Of a DNA stretch of 64,000 bases, positions 35,813-47,279 are shown piece by piece. Below the pieces are notes generated by a model. The model was not told the DNA's origin and did no database searches. It saw only the letters and a list, made by a program, of their open reading frames with translations. Within the stretch, counting starts at the first letter, position 1, and every line of letters begins with the position of its first letter. Source of the DNA: Typhlomys cinereus (Eukaryota > Chordata > Mammalia > Rodentia > Platacanthomyidae); the NCBI GenBank assembly GCA_023101885.1, contig JALPQD010000514.1, forward strand, positions 773,602-837,601. Reading direction: 5' to 3'. Position numbers and translations under genes: made by a program.

Positions 35813-36156
35813 GTGTAAATGGTAATCAGGAGAGAAAAATATTGCTTGTGGGAATGTAAAATAGTAAAATCTATTTGTAGAATGAAAAGTCTATATGGTT
35901 ATTTTTAAGGAAGTCAGACATAGGAAACGAGTAAATATATCCATCTAAAAAACTCATCCAGAAATACTTTTTTAAAATAGCTTTATTTATAATAGGTCAA
36001 AACTAGAAATAACTAAATTGTCCACTAACAAAAGAATGCACAAAGAAATTATGATATATTCATGACTATTCATGATAGTCATATTCAGTAGTTTAAAAAA
36101 ACAAAATCAATTAACTAGCATAGGATAGACTAGTAATGAATTTCAGAAACATTATT

Positions 36157-36345
36157 TATGGGCCAGTGAAATCGCTCATCAGTTAAAGGCACCAGGGCTG
36201 ATGACCTGAGTTCAAAGCCCAAGTGGTAATAGGAGAGAACCAAATACTGAGAGTTGTCTCCGACCCTCACACAATGGTGTGGATGCCTCACATCTGCATA
36301 TAAGGTAAATGCAGAAATGTAAAAATTATTTTTAAAACATTTTTG
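36157..36345 (+). repeat. tRNA-derived SINE (sense)
   Basis: 'gggccagtgaaatcgctcat' followed by 'gatgacctgagttcaaagcc' gives the tRNA-like head. 'gagttgtctccgaccctcac' lies in the body. Confidence 0.75.
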
Positions 36346-36782
36346 TGATGATTGAAAGAAGACCAACAAAATATTTATCTGTCTATCTACCATCCAATTA
36401 AATTTTATTTGTAAGTAGCTCAAGAATAAACAATACTTTTTTGTAGCTAAGTATTATGTACTTTTGTTTGAGTTATTAAAACTGTAAAAAGACTTAAAGT
36501 AAACTGGTTTATCAAAAGAATATATAATACACACACACACACACACATATGTGTCTATCAATGAGAGCATGAAGATCTGGTTATCTAATAATAAGCAATA
36601 CTTTTGAAAGAAGTTCAACAAGTACCAAAGGAATAGAGCTAATGAATTATCTAGAGTGTCCTGTGCAACAGCATATTATATATAGCAAGATTCTAGAAGA
36701 ATCCAAAGTTTCATAACACACAAATAACAAATGTTATTTAGTATTTAATACAATAATAAATTTATTATTTACTTATTTATTT

Positions 36783-37012
36783 GTGTGTATATGTGTACAG
36801 AACAAGGCACTATGTGTATCTGTGGAGACCCAAGGATGACTTCTGGAATCATCCTGGATTGCTCTACTTCTTTACTGCTTTGCTCTGGGGTTTTCTAGGC
36901 TTCACCTTCTAGGACACAATGTACAGGACCCTGTTATTTCTATCTGGAGTTTTTATGTGGGATCTGAACACAGGTTTTTTGCTTGTGAGACAAAAGCTAA
37001 AACTCATATTTT
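36783..37012 (-). repeat. Antisense SINE, family S2 copy 3
   Basis: 'gagacccaaggatgacttct', 'tcatcctggattgctctact', 'gctttgctctggggttttct' and 'gggatctgaacacaggtttt' match the copies at 19,803 and 41,098. Confidence 0.75.
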
Positions 37013-37054
37013 TATAAAAGAAAAGAAAATCTTTCTTTCCAATTAAAGGAATTA

Positions 37055-37400
37055 CCTACATGGTAAATTTTCGTTGTCAACTTGACTGGACTTTAGAATC
37101 ATCCAAGCCCATTGGCAAGGGTGCTTGTAGAAATCACTTGCTAAGGAGCAAGATCCCTTTGGAATATGGGAAGAGAACTAAAAAGAGGCATAAAAGAATT
37201 TTTTGTAAAATGGCACCGTCCCATGGGTTAGGGGCCCAGATACAATAGAAGTATTGAGAGAAAAGAAAACTGATCAGTGCTGGTATGACCTGTCTGCTGC
37301 TTACCCTTCTATGACGGGATGGTTGCGCTCTACCACAAGCTGCTACCCATCCACTGCCATGACGGACCAACACCTGTGAAATCAAGAACCGATATATATC
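37055..37400. repeat. Possible LTR-like ancient repeat
   Basis: 'ttttcgttgtcaacttgact' followed by 'ggactttagaatcatccaag' resembles a repeat type common in mammals that begins with 'tgtcaacttgactgg'. The remainder, with 'gatgggttgc'-like and 'tgctacccatccactgccat' segments, is unclassified. Confidence 0.45.
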
Positions 37401-38035
37401 CTTCTTCCTTTTGAGATGTTTTACTTGATATGCATCAGAGTGACAAGAGAAAGCAAAGCAGTACAGCAAGTAAGAAACAACCAGAAGGAGGAAGAGCAGG
37501 CCTCTGTCTGTCTGTCAGAGCAGTTGTCTCTGTTCATGTGGGCACCATCTCTCTCAACGAAGCGAGGACCCTGAGGCGTGATGGGGAGAACATTAGTCTA
37601 CTTCTACTCTTCTCTTTTCTGGAATACTTGTTCTCTCTCTCTCTTGTCACTTTGTCACCAAGCTCTCATACATTGTGTCTCTTGGCAGTGGCATACCCAA
37701 CATATTAACACCAAGAGCATATTGAAATAATGAAATGGCAAGCGCAACTCTGCTTTGTTTCAAGTGGTTTGTGTCATACAAGACTTCATTTTTCCATGTA
37801 CCTAAAAATGAGAGCCACATAATCCAGCTACCTGCAGTTCAAGCAAACATGTACATGCTTACAATACTGTAAAGTTAGTTTATTTTTTCTAACTGAGACT
37901 TTTGGTATTTTGTCAGCTGACTTATGTTGTTGTAGTTTCTGGCTTTATTAACCCCTTCCTTTCCCATCCTCTGGGTCTAGAGTTCTTTCTGATATGACCC
38001 TGTTCTAGACCACCGACAAGTAAATGGATTCCTTC
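37401..38035. other. Unique sequence
   Basis: Contains short CT-rich tracts near 37,630-37,645. No gene or repeat recognised. Confidence 0.35.
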
Positions 38036-38039
38036 ATTT

Positions 38040-38372
38040 GAATCATCTTGTGGCATTAACTTTTAACTCACATGGTTACGATGTCCTTCTTCAAGAACTC
38101 GCCCCACATGGCTGACAGTTTCCTCTGGCAGAATAGATGGGATCTTCCCAACTTGAATTCCTCAGTTTACATACCCTGGGCCCCTCACACAGCTTCCCTG
38201 GTGAGGGCACGTGTATATACGATGCATATGAAGCACATGTGTTGGCAAGTGGGCAGACATATGTATTTTAGCCCCACCTAGCTCCTCTGTCTCTAAGGGA
38301 ACACCAACAGTCCAGGAGTGATCTTAAGGTCTTGGGAAAAGTGGGAGCTGTTTGTGTGGAGGAAAATGCCAC
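38040..38372. repeat. Unclassified dispersed repeat, copy 2
   Basis: Partner of 32,150-32,660. The shared right-hand blocks are described there. Both copies also share a 'ggtgagggcacgtg / ggtaagggcacatt' segment and a 'catatgtattttagccc / gctggcattctagcccc' segment. Confidence 0.55.
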
Positions 38373-38374
38373 AC

Positions 38375-38465
38375 AACACAGGCTTGCCTAGAACTCATGG
38401 CTTGTCTGACCTCACCTCCCAAGTGCTGCAATTCTAGGTCTATACCGCCACGTCTGGCTCAAAAT
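38375..38465 (-). repeat. B1-like SINE fragment (antisense)
   Basis: 'gcctagaactcatggcttgt' followed by 'cctcccaagtgctgcaattc' and 'accgccacgtctggctc' is the reversed 3' half of a B1 element. Confidence 0.75.
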
Positions 38466-39935
38466 CATTATCAAAACTAGATATAAATTGTACCCATGAC
38501 CAGAAAAAAAAATACTGTAAAAACTTCATGCCGGAAAAACAACATGAATAGAAAGTATATCTGACCATACAAAAAAAGCGAAGAACTCATTTTTCCATTG
38601 AACTTGGGGTATATTTTGAAAATAGAAAAACATTATTTATATATCTAGAACTCTAAATGAGGAATAATAGCATTTCAGTGTAATGGCTCAATGATCTCAT
38701 CAAAGCATATCTTCCTGCACCAGACAGCCAGGCCTGTCATTCTCCGCATGCTTGCAGGTGATCAAAGCTTATCTTAATTTTAGTCATGAAAAGTGCATTT
38801 CAGATAATTCAACAGATACAAAAATAGTTGGGGAAACTCTTAAAGGCAAAAATGTGCTTCTTGAAGATTAAAAAAAAAACCTTTAAGACATAGAAAATTC
38901 CAGAAGGAGCCAGGCTTCTTGGCATTGGCTTTCTCATCCGACATTCCAGCAAGCTGGTTTTAAATGTGCCACTGCCAAGAGATAATAGGCACAATTAAAA
39001 CACAAGTGTTCACACGGGACTGGATGAAGCAATTTGGTTTCTGTGACTCTTCACAATCATATCCTATTTTTTGCTATTTTTTACTCACTGTTTAAATATT
39101 AGTATATATAGAACTGGATGGTTTCAGGGTCTGAACCATGACAAACTTACTCTCAGAACCAATCAGTAATGATTGTGGATGTGTTCAATCTCCAGCACCA
39201 ACATGGCGGGGGAGTATCTCAGCCCCCATGCAGAGATAAGACTAGACTTCCTCCACATTCTTCTATCAAGTCAGAGTGCACTAACAATGAATAAAAATGC
39301 TTATTTGAAGCAGATATAAAGCAACACTCAATCACAGCAGGTGTTTAGAACCCAAACCAGTGCAATGATTATCTTAGAGGGAAGGGCTAGCTTCTCAATG
39401 ACTTCAGTCAGCATTGCAGCTATAGGGTGATAGCACAAATCCAAACCTCTTTTCTACAGGTTGGTTGTAGTCTTGTGCCTCTCTACAGACAAGGCATCTT
39501 CTTACTGCCTTATTCCTGGGGCTGGTCATTCCCATGGCTCTGCTCTGTGTGCTACTGAACGTCGGAGAACATTGGGTTTACTTATTTTGCACTAGGCTCT
39601 TTTCTGTCCTTAAGCCTGGGTGTCCTCTGCAGTCCCATGCACATGTCGATGACATATTAAAGTTTCCTGGCACAAACTCTCACTGCTCCACACCCCAGTA
39701 ACTGCTTCATTGACCAGGCAGCCACCTAGGAAGAGAATAAGACCACAAAGATAAATGACAGGAGGAATCCCAGCCCTTGGATGAGGGTGCAGGGCAAATG
39801 CTGGAGAAGTCCACACCATTGCCTTTCAAAGGGGAGTCTGCCCATTGATTCAGAGGGAAAAGGAGAGAAATTTCCACTCTGATTACAGACACAGGAGGAC
39901 TGCCAACATGAAATGCAGAAAGCAAGTGTTTTAAA
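38466..39935. other. Unique sequence, no gene supported
   Basis: Open frames up to 81 codons on the minus strand (39,610-39,971) overlap one another and carry no recognisable domain. Confidence 0.35.
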
Positions 39936-39939
39936 ATGG

Positions 39940-40520
39940 CTCATTGTGCAAATAATACCAATTATAACCATTCATCTGAACTAATAGCCATTTCCACAAT
40001 CACCATGGTGCCTATTAACAATAATCTGCACCAGCACATATGTGTCAGATTAACTAAGTGTAATTGGACGGTGGGAACTGGATCATCACAGTTTATTGCT
40101 CGTGTAGTTTAAGCTATCTTATCTGCCCATAGGGTTAAAGACTTTCTGGGAACATTAGCCCTATCAAATTTTGTTTTTCCTCAGTAAAAATCCAAAGCTA
40201 GGAAGCTTTGGGCTTTCCACAGTTGGGAAGTTAATCATTTTTGTTTGCAAGTTTCTATCATGGCCATCCATTGCAACTGCCGCTGGGCTCCCATCTGTTG
40301 AGACTCAGGCTAACTTCAAGAGACATAATGGAAACTTCTGGTGTTTCATTGAGGAATTATTTGGCATGATCATTAATCGAAGAGACAAAAACCAAGGTCT
40401 GCCCTCTATAACACTTACATAATTGAGCAACTAAGGAAATCATTAGTTATCATTTGCTGAATCATACGAGTGGCAATAGGTTCCAGACTTTCCAAAATAG
40501 TGAGATTTGAAATATTCCAT
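39940..40520. promoter_or_regulatory. Candidate conserved non-coding element
   Basis: About 580 bases free of recognised repeats and rich in homeodomain-type TAAT/ATTA cores. Examples are 'caattataaccattcatctg', 'cctattaacaataatctgca', 'gttaatcatttttgtttgca' and 'gatcattaatcgaagagaca'. There is also a GATA-like 'cttatctgccc'. This composition is typical of deeply conserved enhancers, but function is an inference from a single sequence. Confidence 0.3.
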
Positions 40521-40985
40521 CCTCCAATTTTTGGCTCAGAAAGTGTGGTTTCTGTACTTATTGTTCATGATTGTCCAGCTGTATATGACTGTAATGGTTA
40601 CTGTTGTCATTTTGACATAATCTAGAATCACCTGAAAAGTGGACCTCTGACCATGCCCGTGAGGAATTGTCTTTATTATATCGATGTGGGGCTTCATCTT
40701 AATTATTTGGGACCATTGTGGGAGAAGGATTTCGAACTCTATAAGAAAGGAGCTGAGCCACAGCAACCAGCATTCGTTGCTCTGTGGTCTTGACTGTGGA
40801 TGCAATGTGAGCCTCTCCCTCAAGCATCTGCTGTGGAAATTTCCAGCACTGTGATGGACTGTAGGTTTGAACTATTAGCTCAAAGTGATTAGCAGTTGGT
40901 GAACCATTCAACTATTTTCTCCTTTAAATTGCTTTAGTCAAGGTACTTTATCACATTAACTGGAAAAGAAATTCAAGTGCCCGCT
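40521..40985. other. Unique sequence
   Basis: No gene or repeat recognised. Confidence 0.35.
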
Positions 40986-40989
40986 CAAG

Positions 40990-41095
40990 AAAGGAAGGAA
41001 GGAAGGAAGGAAGGAAGGAAGGAAGGAAGGAAGGAAGGAAGGAAGGAAGGAAGGAAGGAAGGAAGGAAGGAAGGAAGGAAGGAAGGAAGGAAGGA
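40990..41095 (+). repeat. (GGAA)n microsatellite
   Basis: About 100 bases of perfect GGAA/AAGG tetramers. Such tracts of about 25 units can act as ETS-family binding platforms in mammals. Here it is probably the tail of the adjacent SINE. Confidence 0.97.
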
Positions 41096-41097
41096 GT

Positions 41098-41322
41098 GAG
41101 TGTGTACCTATGAGGCCTGAAAGGTAACATCAGAAATAATCCTGGATTCCTCTACCTCTTTATTGCTTTGCCCTGGGATTTCCCAGGCTCCACCTTCCAG
41201 TAAAATTATAGGCAGCAACCATATCTACCCAGAATTTTTACATGGGATCTAGGGATCCAAACTCAGGTCCTTTTTCTTCTGAGGCAAAGGCTTTAACTAT
41301 CGAGGTACATCCCCAGCTAGGA
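41098..41322 (-). repeat. Antisense SINE, family S2 copy 4
   Basis: 'ataatcctggattcctctac', 'gctttgccctgggatttccc', 'tgggatctagggatccaaac' and 'ggctttaactatcgaggtac' match the other S2 copies. The (GGAA)n tract lies at its tail end on the minus strand. Confidence 0.8.
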
Positions 41323-41995
41323 ATGTTCGTTCTTATGTAGCATAAGTTTCCTAATCATTATTGCCTGAAGAATAAGTGTCACCTTCCTCCACCTTATTTC
41401 CAGAAAGTGTGACTGTGTTACTTTCCAAATCAGAGAGATTTTTTTTGTTTTTCTTGATTATTTATGATAGATTTCCGTTACTACAAAAAATTTAATATCA
41501 ATTGATCTGTTGTTATTTGAAGTAATGTAATCATGTGGCACATGAAAATGTACACATAAATGACAAGTCTGGGTTAAATGTGTAGAAAGTTCTATGAAAG
41601 TGACATGATTATATTTTCTTTGTTCCACCACACTGTCCCTGGAGAGTAAATCTTTAAGTTGTAAATTCTGAAAAAGAAAAAGTAGAACATTTTTCAGTAC
41701 CCAAACAGAAAGACAGGAATTAAAATGGACAAATAGTGCATTCCCTTTATTTCAACAAGTAAAGCTATTAGCTATTTTTTTGTCGTACGTTTAAGGAAAT
41801 GGGAAAAGACTAAAAACAAAATGAAGATTAAATTGGTTGGATAATCTGAAAGGGCAATTATTTCAATGTCACTTTTATTGGTCAGTCGCATAAACAACAG
41901 TAGTAATGTGGTTATTTGCAATATTAATAGCAAAAGAGAAAGAATAGTTGTCATGTGAATCTAGAATCTTCCCTATGCAGTGATTTTCTAGAAAT
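41323..41995. other. AT-rich unique sequence
   Basis: No gene or repeat recognised. Confidence 0.35.
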
Positions 41996-41999
41996 TGTG

Positions 42000-42900
42000 T
42001 CTAACATCTAAATTTAATTGTAATCAAATTTCCTTATAGTTTTCTCAGAATATAATTCACATACCATAATATCCACACTGCAAATTGTATGGCCCTTGGT
42101 TCTAAGCATCTTCACAGAATTCAAACATTACTTCTATATTGTTTAAAGTGTTATCATCAATAGCAAAGGAAACCACATGACCAACCATAAAATGTAAGAT
42201 CCTCAGAACATACTTAATGATTTCAATGTTCATCCATGCCATAGCATAGATTTGCCTTCCCTTCTTTCTTTTGACCCAATAATGTCCCACATGGATATAA
42301 TTTTCATATGGGACATTATTTCCATATGGGACTGCTATGTAGGATCACTCTGAGCATTCATATTCAATGCTTTGGCTGACATACTTGTCATTTCTCTTGG
42401 GCACATACCTAGGAATTCCACAGTTCTTTGTGAAATCGTCAAATTGTTTTCCAAAGTGACTGCACATATTACAAATTCTTCAGCAATGGACAAAGGCTCC
42501 CATTTCCAGACATCTTCTCCAACATTTATTTTCTGTCCTTCTAAAATTATACCTACCTTATAACTATATAATTACAATTATTATAGCCAAGTTATAACAT
42601 TATAGCCACTTCTTTGTGGTTTTGATGTGTCTTTCTCAAAGCCTAAGGCTCTTGAATATCTTTTCATGTGGTTGTCAGCCATTTACATATATATCCTTTG
42701 GAGAACTGTTAATTTAGAGATTCAACTCATCTGTCCATTTTTTATTTTGGTAATTTTTTTCATGAATGAGTTGCAAGATCACATGTTATCATATATTAGT
42801 ATATTTTTACTAATGTATTTTATATATATTCAAGTCCCATACCAGAGTCATGATTTGTGAGTACTTCATTTCATTCTGTGGCTACGTCATTAGGTTTTGT
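42000..42900 (-). mobile_element. Ancient L1 3' region (antisense), decayed
   Basis: 'gttttctcagaatataattc', 'attgttttccaaagtgactg', 'cagcaatggacaaaggctcc' (then 'cttctccaacatttatt') and 'ttgaatatcttttcatgtgg' are in the order expected for a reversed L1 ORF2 end and 3'UTR. No reading frame survives. A short local duplication ('catatgggacatt / catatgggact') is present at 42,306-42,332. Confidence 0.75.
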
Positions 42901-44165
42901 AAACTAAGCAACACATCCTGGACGCTTAGTCAAGATTATAAAAATGCCAGAAAACTTATTATTGGATATTGCTCTTTTCACTCTTGTTTTTTCTGTCCAG
43001 TTCTCTCTTGCTTGCTCAAAGCTCAGTGTTGCCATCCCAAAGTATTTACCAAGTGGTTTTCAAAAGGAAATATCACCTCGACACTGAACACAGAGAGGAA
43101 TTCCTCTTTGTGAAGCACTCGTTCTTTTTATCTTGTATGGCAGTTTTCATTTCACTGTATCAGTAACTAACAACAACAAAAAAAGAGGAGGTAGGAGAGT
43201 TGTAACAGGGGCTGTCTTCTTTAGTCTCTTACTCATAGAACGAAGAATAACCTCCATCCTGCGGCTCTAGGAAATCCCCACAGGTTGCTTCTGTCAGATT
43301 CCGCACAACTAAAGATGAACTTGCTGCCCTGCTTGGAAAGGCTGCTGTTAACTTCTCTCCTGCTGTCAGTATGTGCTGGTGTGCTTTTCAAACATGAAAA
43401 TCTTGTGAGATGCCATAGTCTATCATTGTGTAAGAGATAATCTCTATTCAGGCTGCCTAGGAATTTTAATAGCCCGTCAATTTATATTAAAGGGAACTTC
43501 AACCAAAATAGTCGTTCTAGATAAAGCGAACATTACTCTCATGTGACTATGGCTATCATTGCTTCCATAGCATTGTCGTCCGTTCCTTCTCCCGTCCCTA
43601 CATTCTGCTTTATCGTCGGAGAGCTACTGACATGCCACTGAACCGCATCACAGTTTCTTTCATTTGTAGGAAGAAAGCTTTAACCTGACCTGAGTTTTTC
43701 ATTTCATTTTCAATGCTTTTCCCATTCCTATTCTTATTACATGAAGGAAAGTACCACATGTTCTTTAGTAATAATACAGTATAAAGCTGAATTATTTGGT
43801 AAAGCTAAGAAAATATTTTCTCTATATTGTAAAATGTGTGAACAGATTAGATGGCACTTCCCAATTGTTATTAAGACTTAAAGATGTTTAATTTTTAGGG
43901 AAAAAAAAGCTCAGAAAGCCTGTATACCTAATTACATTGTCCTTTCTGTTTACATGACCCTTATTTTCACAGAACTTGCCTGTGAGTGCGGTTATGGTAG
44001 ACCACATTTCATTAACTAAATTATCATCCATATGATAAGTATATTATTGGATATGCATAAAAGGAAAGTTTTAAATTTAGTTATTCTAATCAGAACTAAT
44101 AATAAAATGAAGTAATACTCATGCTCAATGAGAACAAAAAAATATACAGTTGTAGATTATAGGAG
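42901..44165. other. Unique sequence, no gene supported
   Basis: Short overlapping open frames near 42,850-43,166 have no recognisable domain. 43,200-43,680 is less AT-rich and repeat-free. Confidence 0.35.
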
Positions 44166-44169
44166 TAAA

Positions 44170-44280
44170 AATGTTGGGGACTGGGGATACATCTCAGTGA
44201 CAAATCACTCAGCTACCATGCACAATGGCTTGATTTTAATCACCTGTAATGCAAAAAAAATTAAGACAAGGAAAAATTAA
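44170..44280 (+). repeat. ID-like SINE (sense)
   Basis: 'ggggactggggatacatctc' followed by 'ttaatcacctgtaatgcaaa' and an A-rich tail is a diverged ID element. Confidence 0.7.
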
Positions 44281-45630
44281 AATACATAGTTGAGAGTACA
44301 CAGTTTTGTTTTGTCAATAATTTCTGAGTGTTTGGCAAATATGTTTTTCATTGACTTCAAGATGTACTTTGTTTTTGATTTTTAAGTTAATTTTCTCAAG
44401 TACTTTGTCATGGCAACAAAGATCTGAGTAATATAAAACACATCTAGTTTCATTCTCTAGGAAAAAAATTTAAACTTCATCTTTCAATTCTAGATATTAT
44501 GCATATATACTTAGTTCTAATGTATTTTAAACATTATCTATTGGACCTCCAACATAATAGATGGAAATAATCATTTTTTCTCTTCCTGCCTTCTCCTAAT
44601 ATTTAATATTTCTTAGTATTTGTTACCTTTGAAGCTTTAAATTTTATACAATGTGCCTACCTAGCTATTTTATATTCCATCAATTTGATCTTGAATCTTA
44701 GATATTTTAATGTGAAATGTAAGTACAATGAATTACATAGTACTCAAGTTACTTAAATATTTTGTCTATAAATATTTTGTATAAATATATGGTACTGTCT
44801 TCTGTACTTTAAAAGTGTGCATGAATGATATTGATATAAACATTTTATTTCATAATTTACTTCTCTTTCAATTTGGTGTGCTCAAAATAGCTTTGTTAAT
44901 GAATATAAAAAAATGACTTTGTAAGGATAAAGTTTAACCTGATAATGATCATCTTGTACATCATATGACTCTGGCATGCATCTCAAGTCCTATAGCACAA
45001 GGTCCTCTTGTGTCAGCCACTGATTATCAACCTATGTTGGACATATTACTTGTTTGGAGGAAAAAGATCAGGTATATTCTGGTTAGTTATGATTCACATT
45101 CATTTAGCTTAGCATATAAACCCTTGCCTCCCACCCTGGGATCCTTGAATTTATCTATCTTACACTTTGTCTGTAAATCCCCAATTAATTGTGTTCTGAA
45201 TCCTGCATAAGGTCTGATTGCTCCTTCCAGCCTTGGTGACTGGTTTCTAAGTACTGAGATTATGATTTCTGAAAAGCACTTCAACATATTTTAACATCTC
45301 TGTGACTGGTACACACCTGGCAATTGCTAGCAACCTGATACCTTGTGATATCCTCATCACTGACTATGAAAGAACATCAAAATCACAGACCCATGCCAAC
45401 AGCTTGGAAAGACTGTCCCAGAGTCAAGAACGGACATTTGGTAATGAGCACTGTATACAAGTCTCCAAAGGAGCTGGGCTACAACACTGAAGAAGGCCTA
45501 GTAATACTGTAAGCATTTTTTCTTATATTTCTCTGAAGATTCTCCTACATGCATATGATATTATTTTTATTTATTTATATGATTTTTTTAACGTTAGGAA
45601 AAAACAGGCCTCTAGAAGGGTTATTTATTT
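44281..45630. other. AT-rich unique sequence
   Basis: No repeat family or gene recognised. Small open frames (44,965-45,490) have no domain. Confidence 0.35.
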
Positions 45631-45639
45631 CACATCTTT

Positions 45640-45870
45640 TTAGCTATCTTTAATGGCACAGACCTGTGAGCTACTTGGGAGACTAAGGAAGGAAGACTAA
45701 AAAGATATAGGTTTGCCTGGGCTACACAGTGAGCTCAAATCCAGCCTGAGGAACTAGTAAGATACTACTTCAAAGTAAACAATAAGAAGAGGATTGGGAA
45801 TACAGCTCTGTGGTAAAATACTTCCTTAGAAGGCACAAATGTGTTCAGCCTGAGCAAGTCTGGGGACAGT
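45640..45870 (+). repeat. B1-ID dimer SINE (sense)
   Basis: The left half is B1-like ('gagctacttgggagactaag', 'gcctgggctacacagtgagc'). The right half is ID-like ('gattgggaatacagctctgt', then 'aaaatacttcc'). This arrangement matches rodent B4-type dimers. Confidence 0.7.
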
Positions 45871-47275
45871 GGTCTGATAGTTGTGGTAGGACCTGGCCCA
45901 CAATAGGTGTAGCTATTCCCTGGGCAGGTGAATAAGATGGAGAAAACTGGTTCAGGAGCTTGGCATGATTTGACAAGCATATTGACTGCTAGCAAGTAAA
46001 GGGTATTTCCCTCTCTCAACAATTCCTGCGGGTATAGTGTGTCCATTTTCTTTGGCTTATGATGTTGATGCAGTTGACCAAGAATAATAAGCAAGAATAA
46101 ACCCCTTGTTAGCCTGAAAAAAAAGAGAAGGCACGAGACCCACAGTGGAAATACATTTTAGGTATATGTATATGATTGTCATCTTTTTAAAACCAAAACA
46201 CTGAAGTGATATGAATACATTAGAGAATAGTATACTTTGAAAGCATATTTCCTTTCTTAGTGACAAATCAAACAAATACTGCACATAACGGAATCTAAGG
46301 TTTTGCTGGGCATAACAGACATTTCAATTAACATTGAGTTCAAGTAAAACAGAAATTTACTTCTCTCTTCTCTAATTTTATGTCAAAAAATGGTTTAGGT
46401 TTGGAATGTGACTGCTCTATAAGGTCACCTAAATATTTGGACCCTTTTAAGCTCTCTCTTCACTTACTCCATATTTGTATTCTAAGTGTCAGGAAAAAAG
46501 GAGAAATAAAGAGAATGCTCTCTGTCATTCAAGGACTCGTACCTGAAGGAGTTCACATTGCTTCCCTACACACGTATGGGTCTGACCCAGCTAGCTCCCA
46601 GAGAGGCTGGGAAGTACTAGATTTGGAGTCAGCAAACATTTTCTGTAAAAAAACAAGTAGTAAATATTTAAAACCTCATATACCTTCTTCTCCAGTAAAT
46701 AGTCTTTATATTTAAAAAATCACAAATGTAAAACTTCTCTTAGACTGCTGGTCATACAAAAACAAATAGGCTCTGAGTATCCCACAGAAGCATGGCTCAA
46801 TCCATTCCAGATAGCCATGTGTATAATAACTACAAATCTGAAGTTCCATTACCAGTGGGACTAAGGGAAAACACATTGACAAGCAACTGGCCTTTTTGCT
46901 CAAGCACATATGGTTGCAAAAAAATTCAAGACTTTTAGTATTCTGGCATAATAGAGTAAATTCTTGTGACATACATTTAAAATGTAAGTACAAAGTTTAT
47001 TATATATTCTTAAAGTTCTAGGTTGAGAAAATAAGCATGGGAAGAAAATTGGAAGAATAAACCAAAGCATTTGTATGATTCTTTGGTTGATTTAAATCTG
47101 AATCATTTATATGACTTATTTATTCAAAATTTAACAACTTGTTATAAAGAATACATGTTAACACCTAAATACAAACACTTTCAAAAACAGAAAATCATTA
47201 ACAGTTTAGAATTGTTTATGAAAATAAACCCCTTTACCCAGATAATCTGGTTTATGAAGTAGAGGTAGAAATAAA
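45871..47275. other. Unique sequence, no gene supported
   Basis: Several open frames of 62 to 111 codons lie on both strands. None has a recognisable domain or a splice context. Confidence 0.35.
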
Positions 47276-47279
47276 TATC

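Larger units (their letters stand above)
33470..36130 (+). mobile_element. Decayed old L1 ORF2 and 3' end, broken by LTRs
   Basis: Old mammalian L1 ORF2 remnants run left to right. 'gaatgcaaagctggtttaac' and 'caattagctcagtagatgaa' (RT region) are followed by 'atcatgggttacaaggtcaa' then 'tacacaaacatcaattgtac'. After the LTR block the 3' end resumes at about 35,815 with 'ttgcttgtgggaatgtaaaa' and 'aattgtccactaacaaaaga'. All frames are destroyed. It is interrupted by LTRs at 34,108-34,405 and 35,128-35,812. Confidence 0.75.

Noticed and set aside
42306..42332. Short duplicated 'catatgggac' words as a possible attachment or palindrome site
   Set aside because: It is a small local duplication inside a decayed L1 and shows no further structure.
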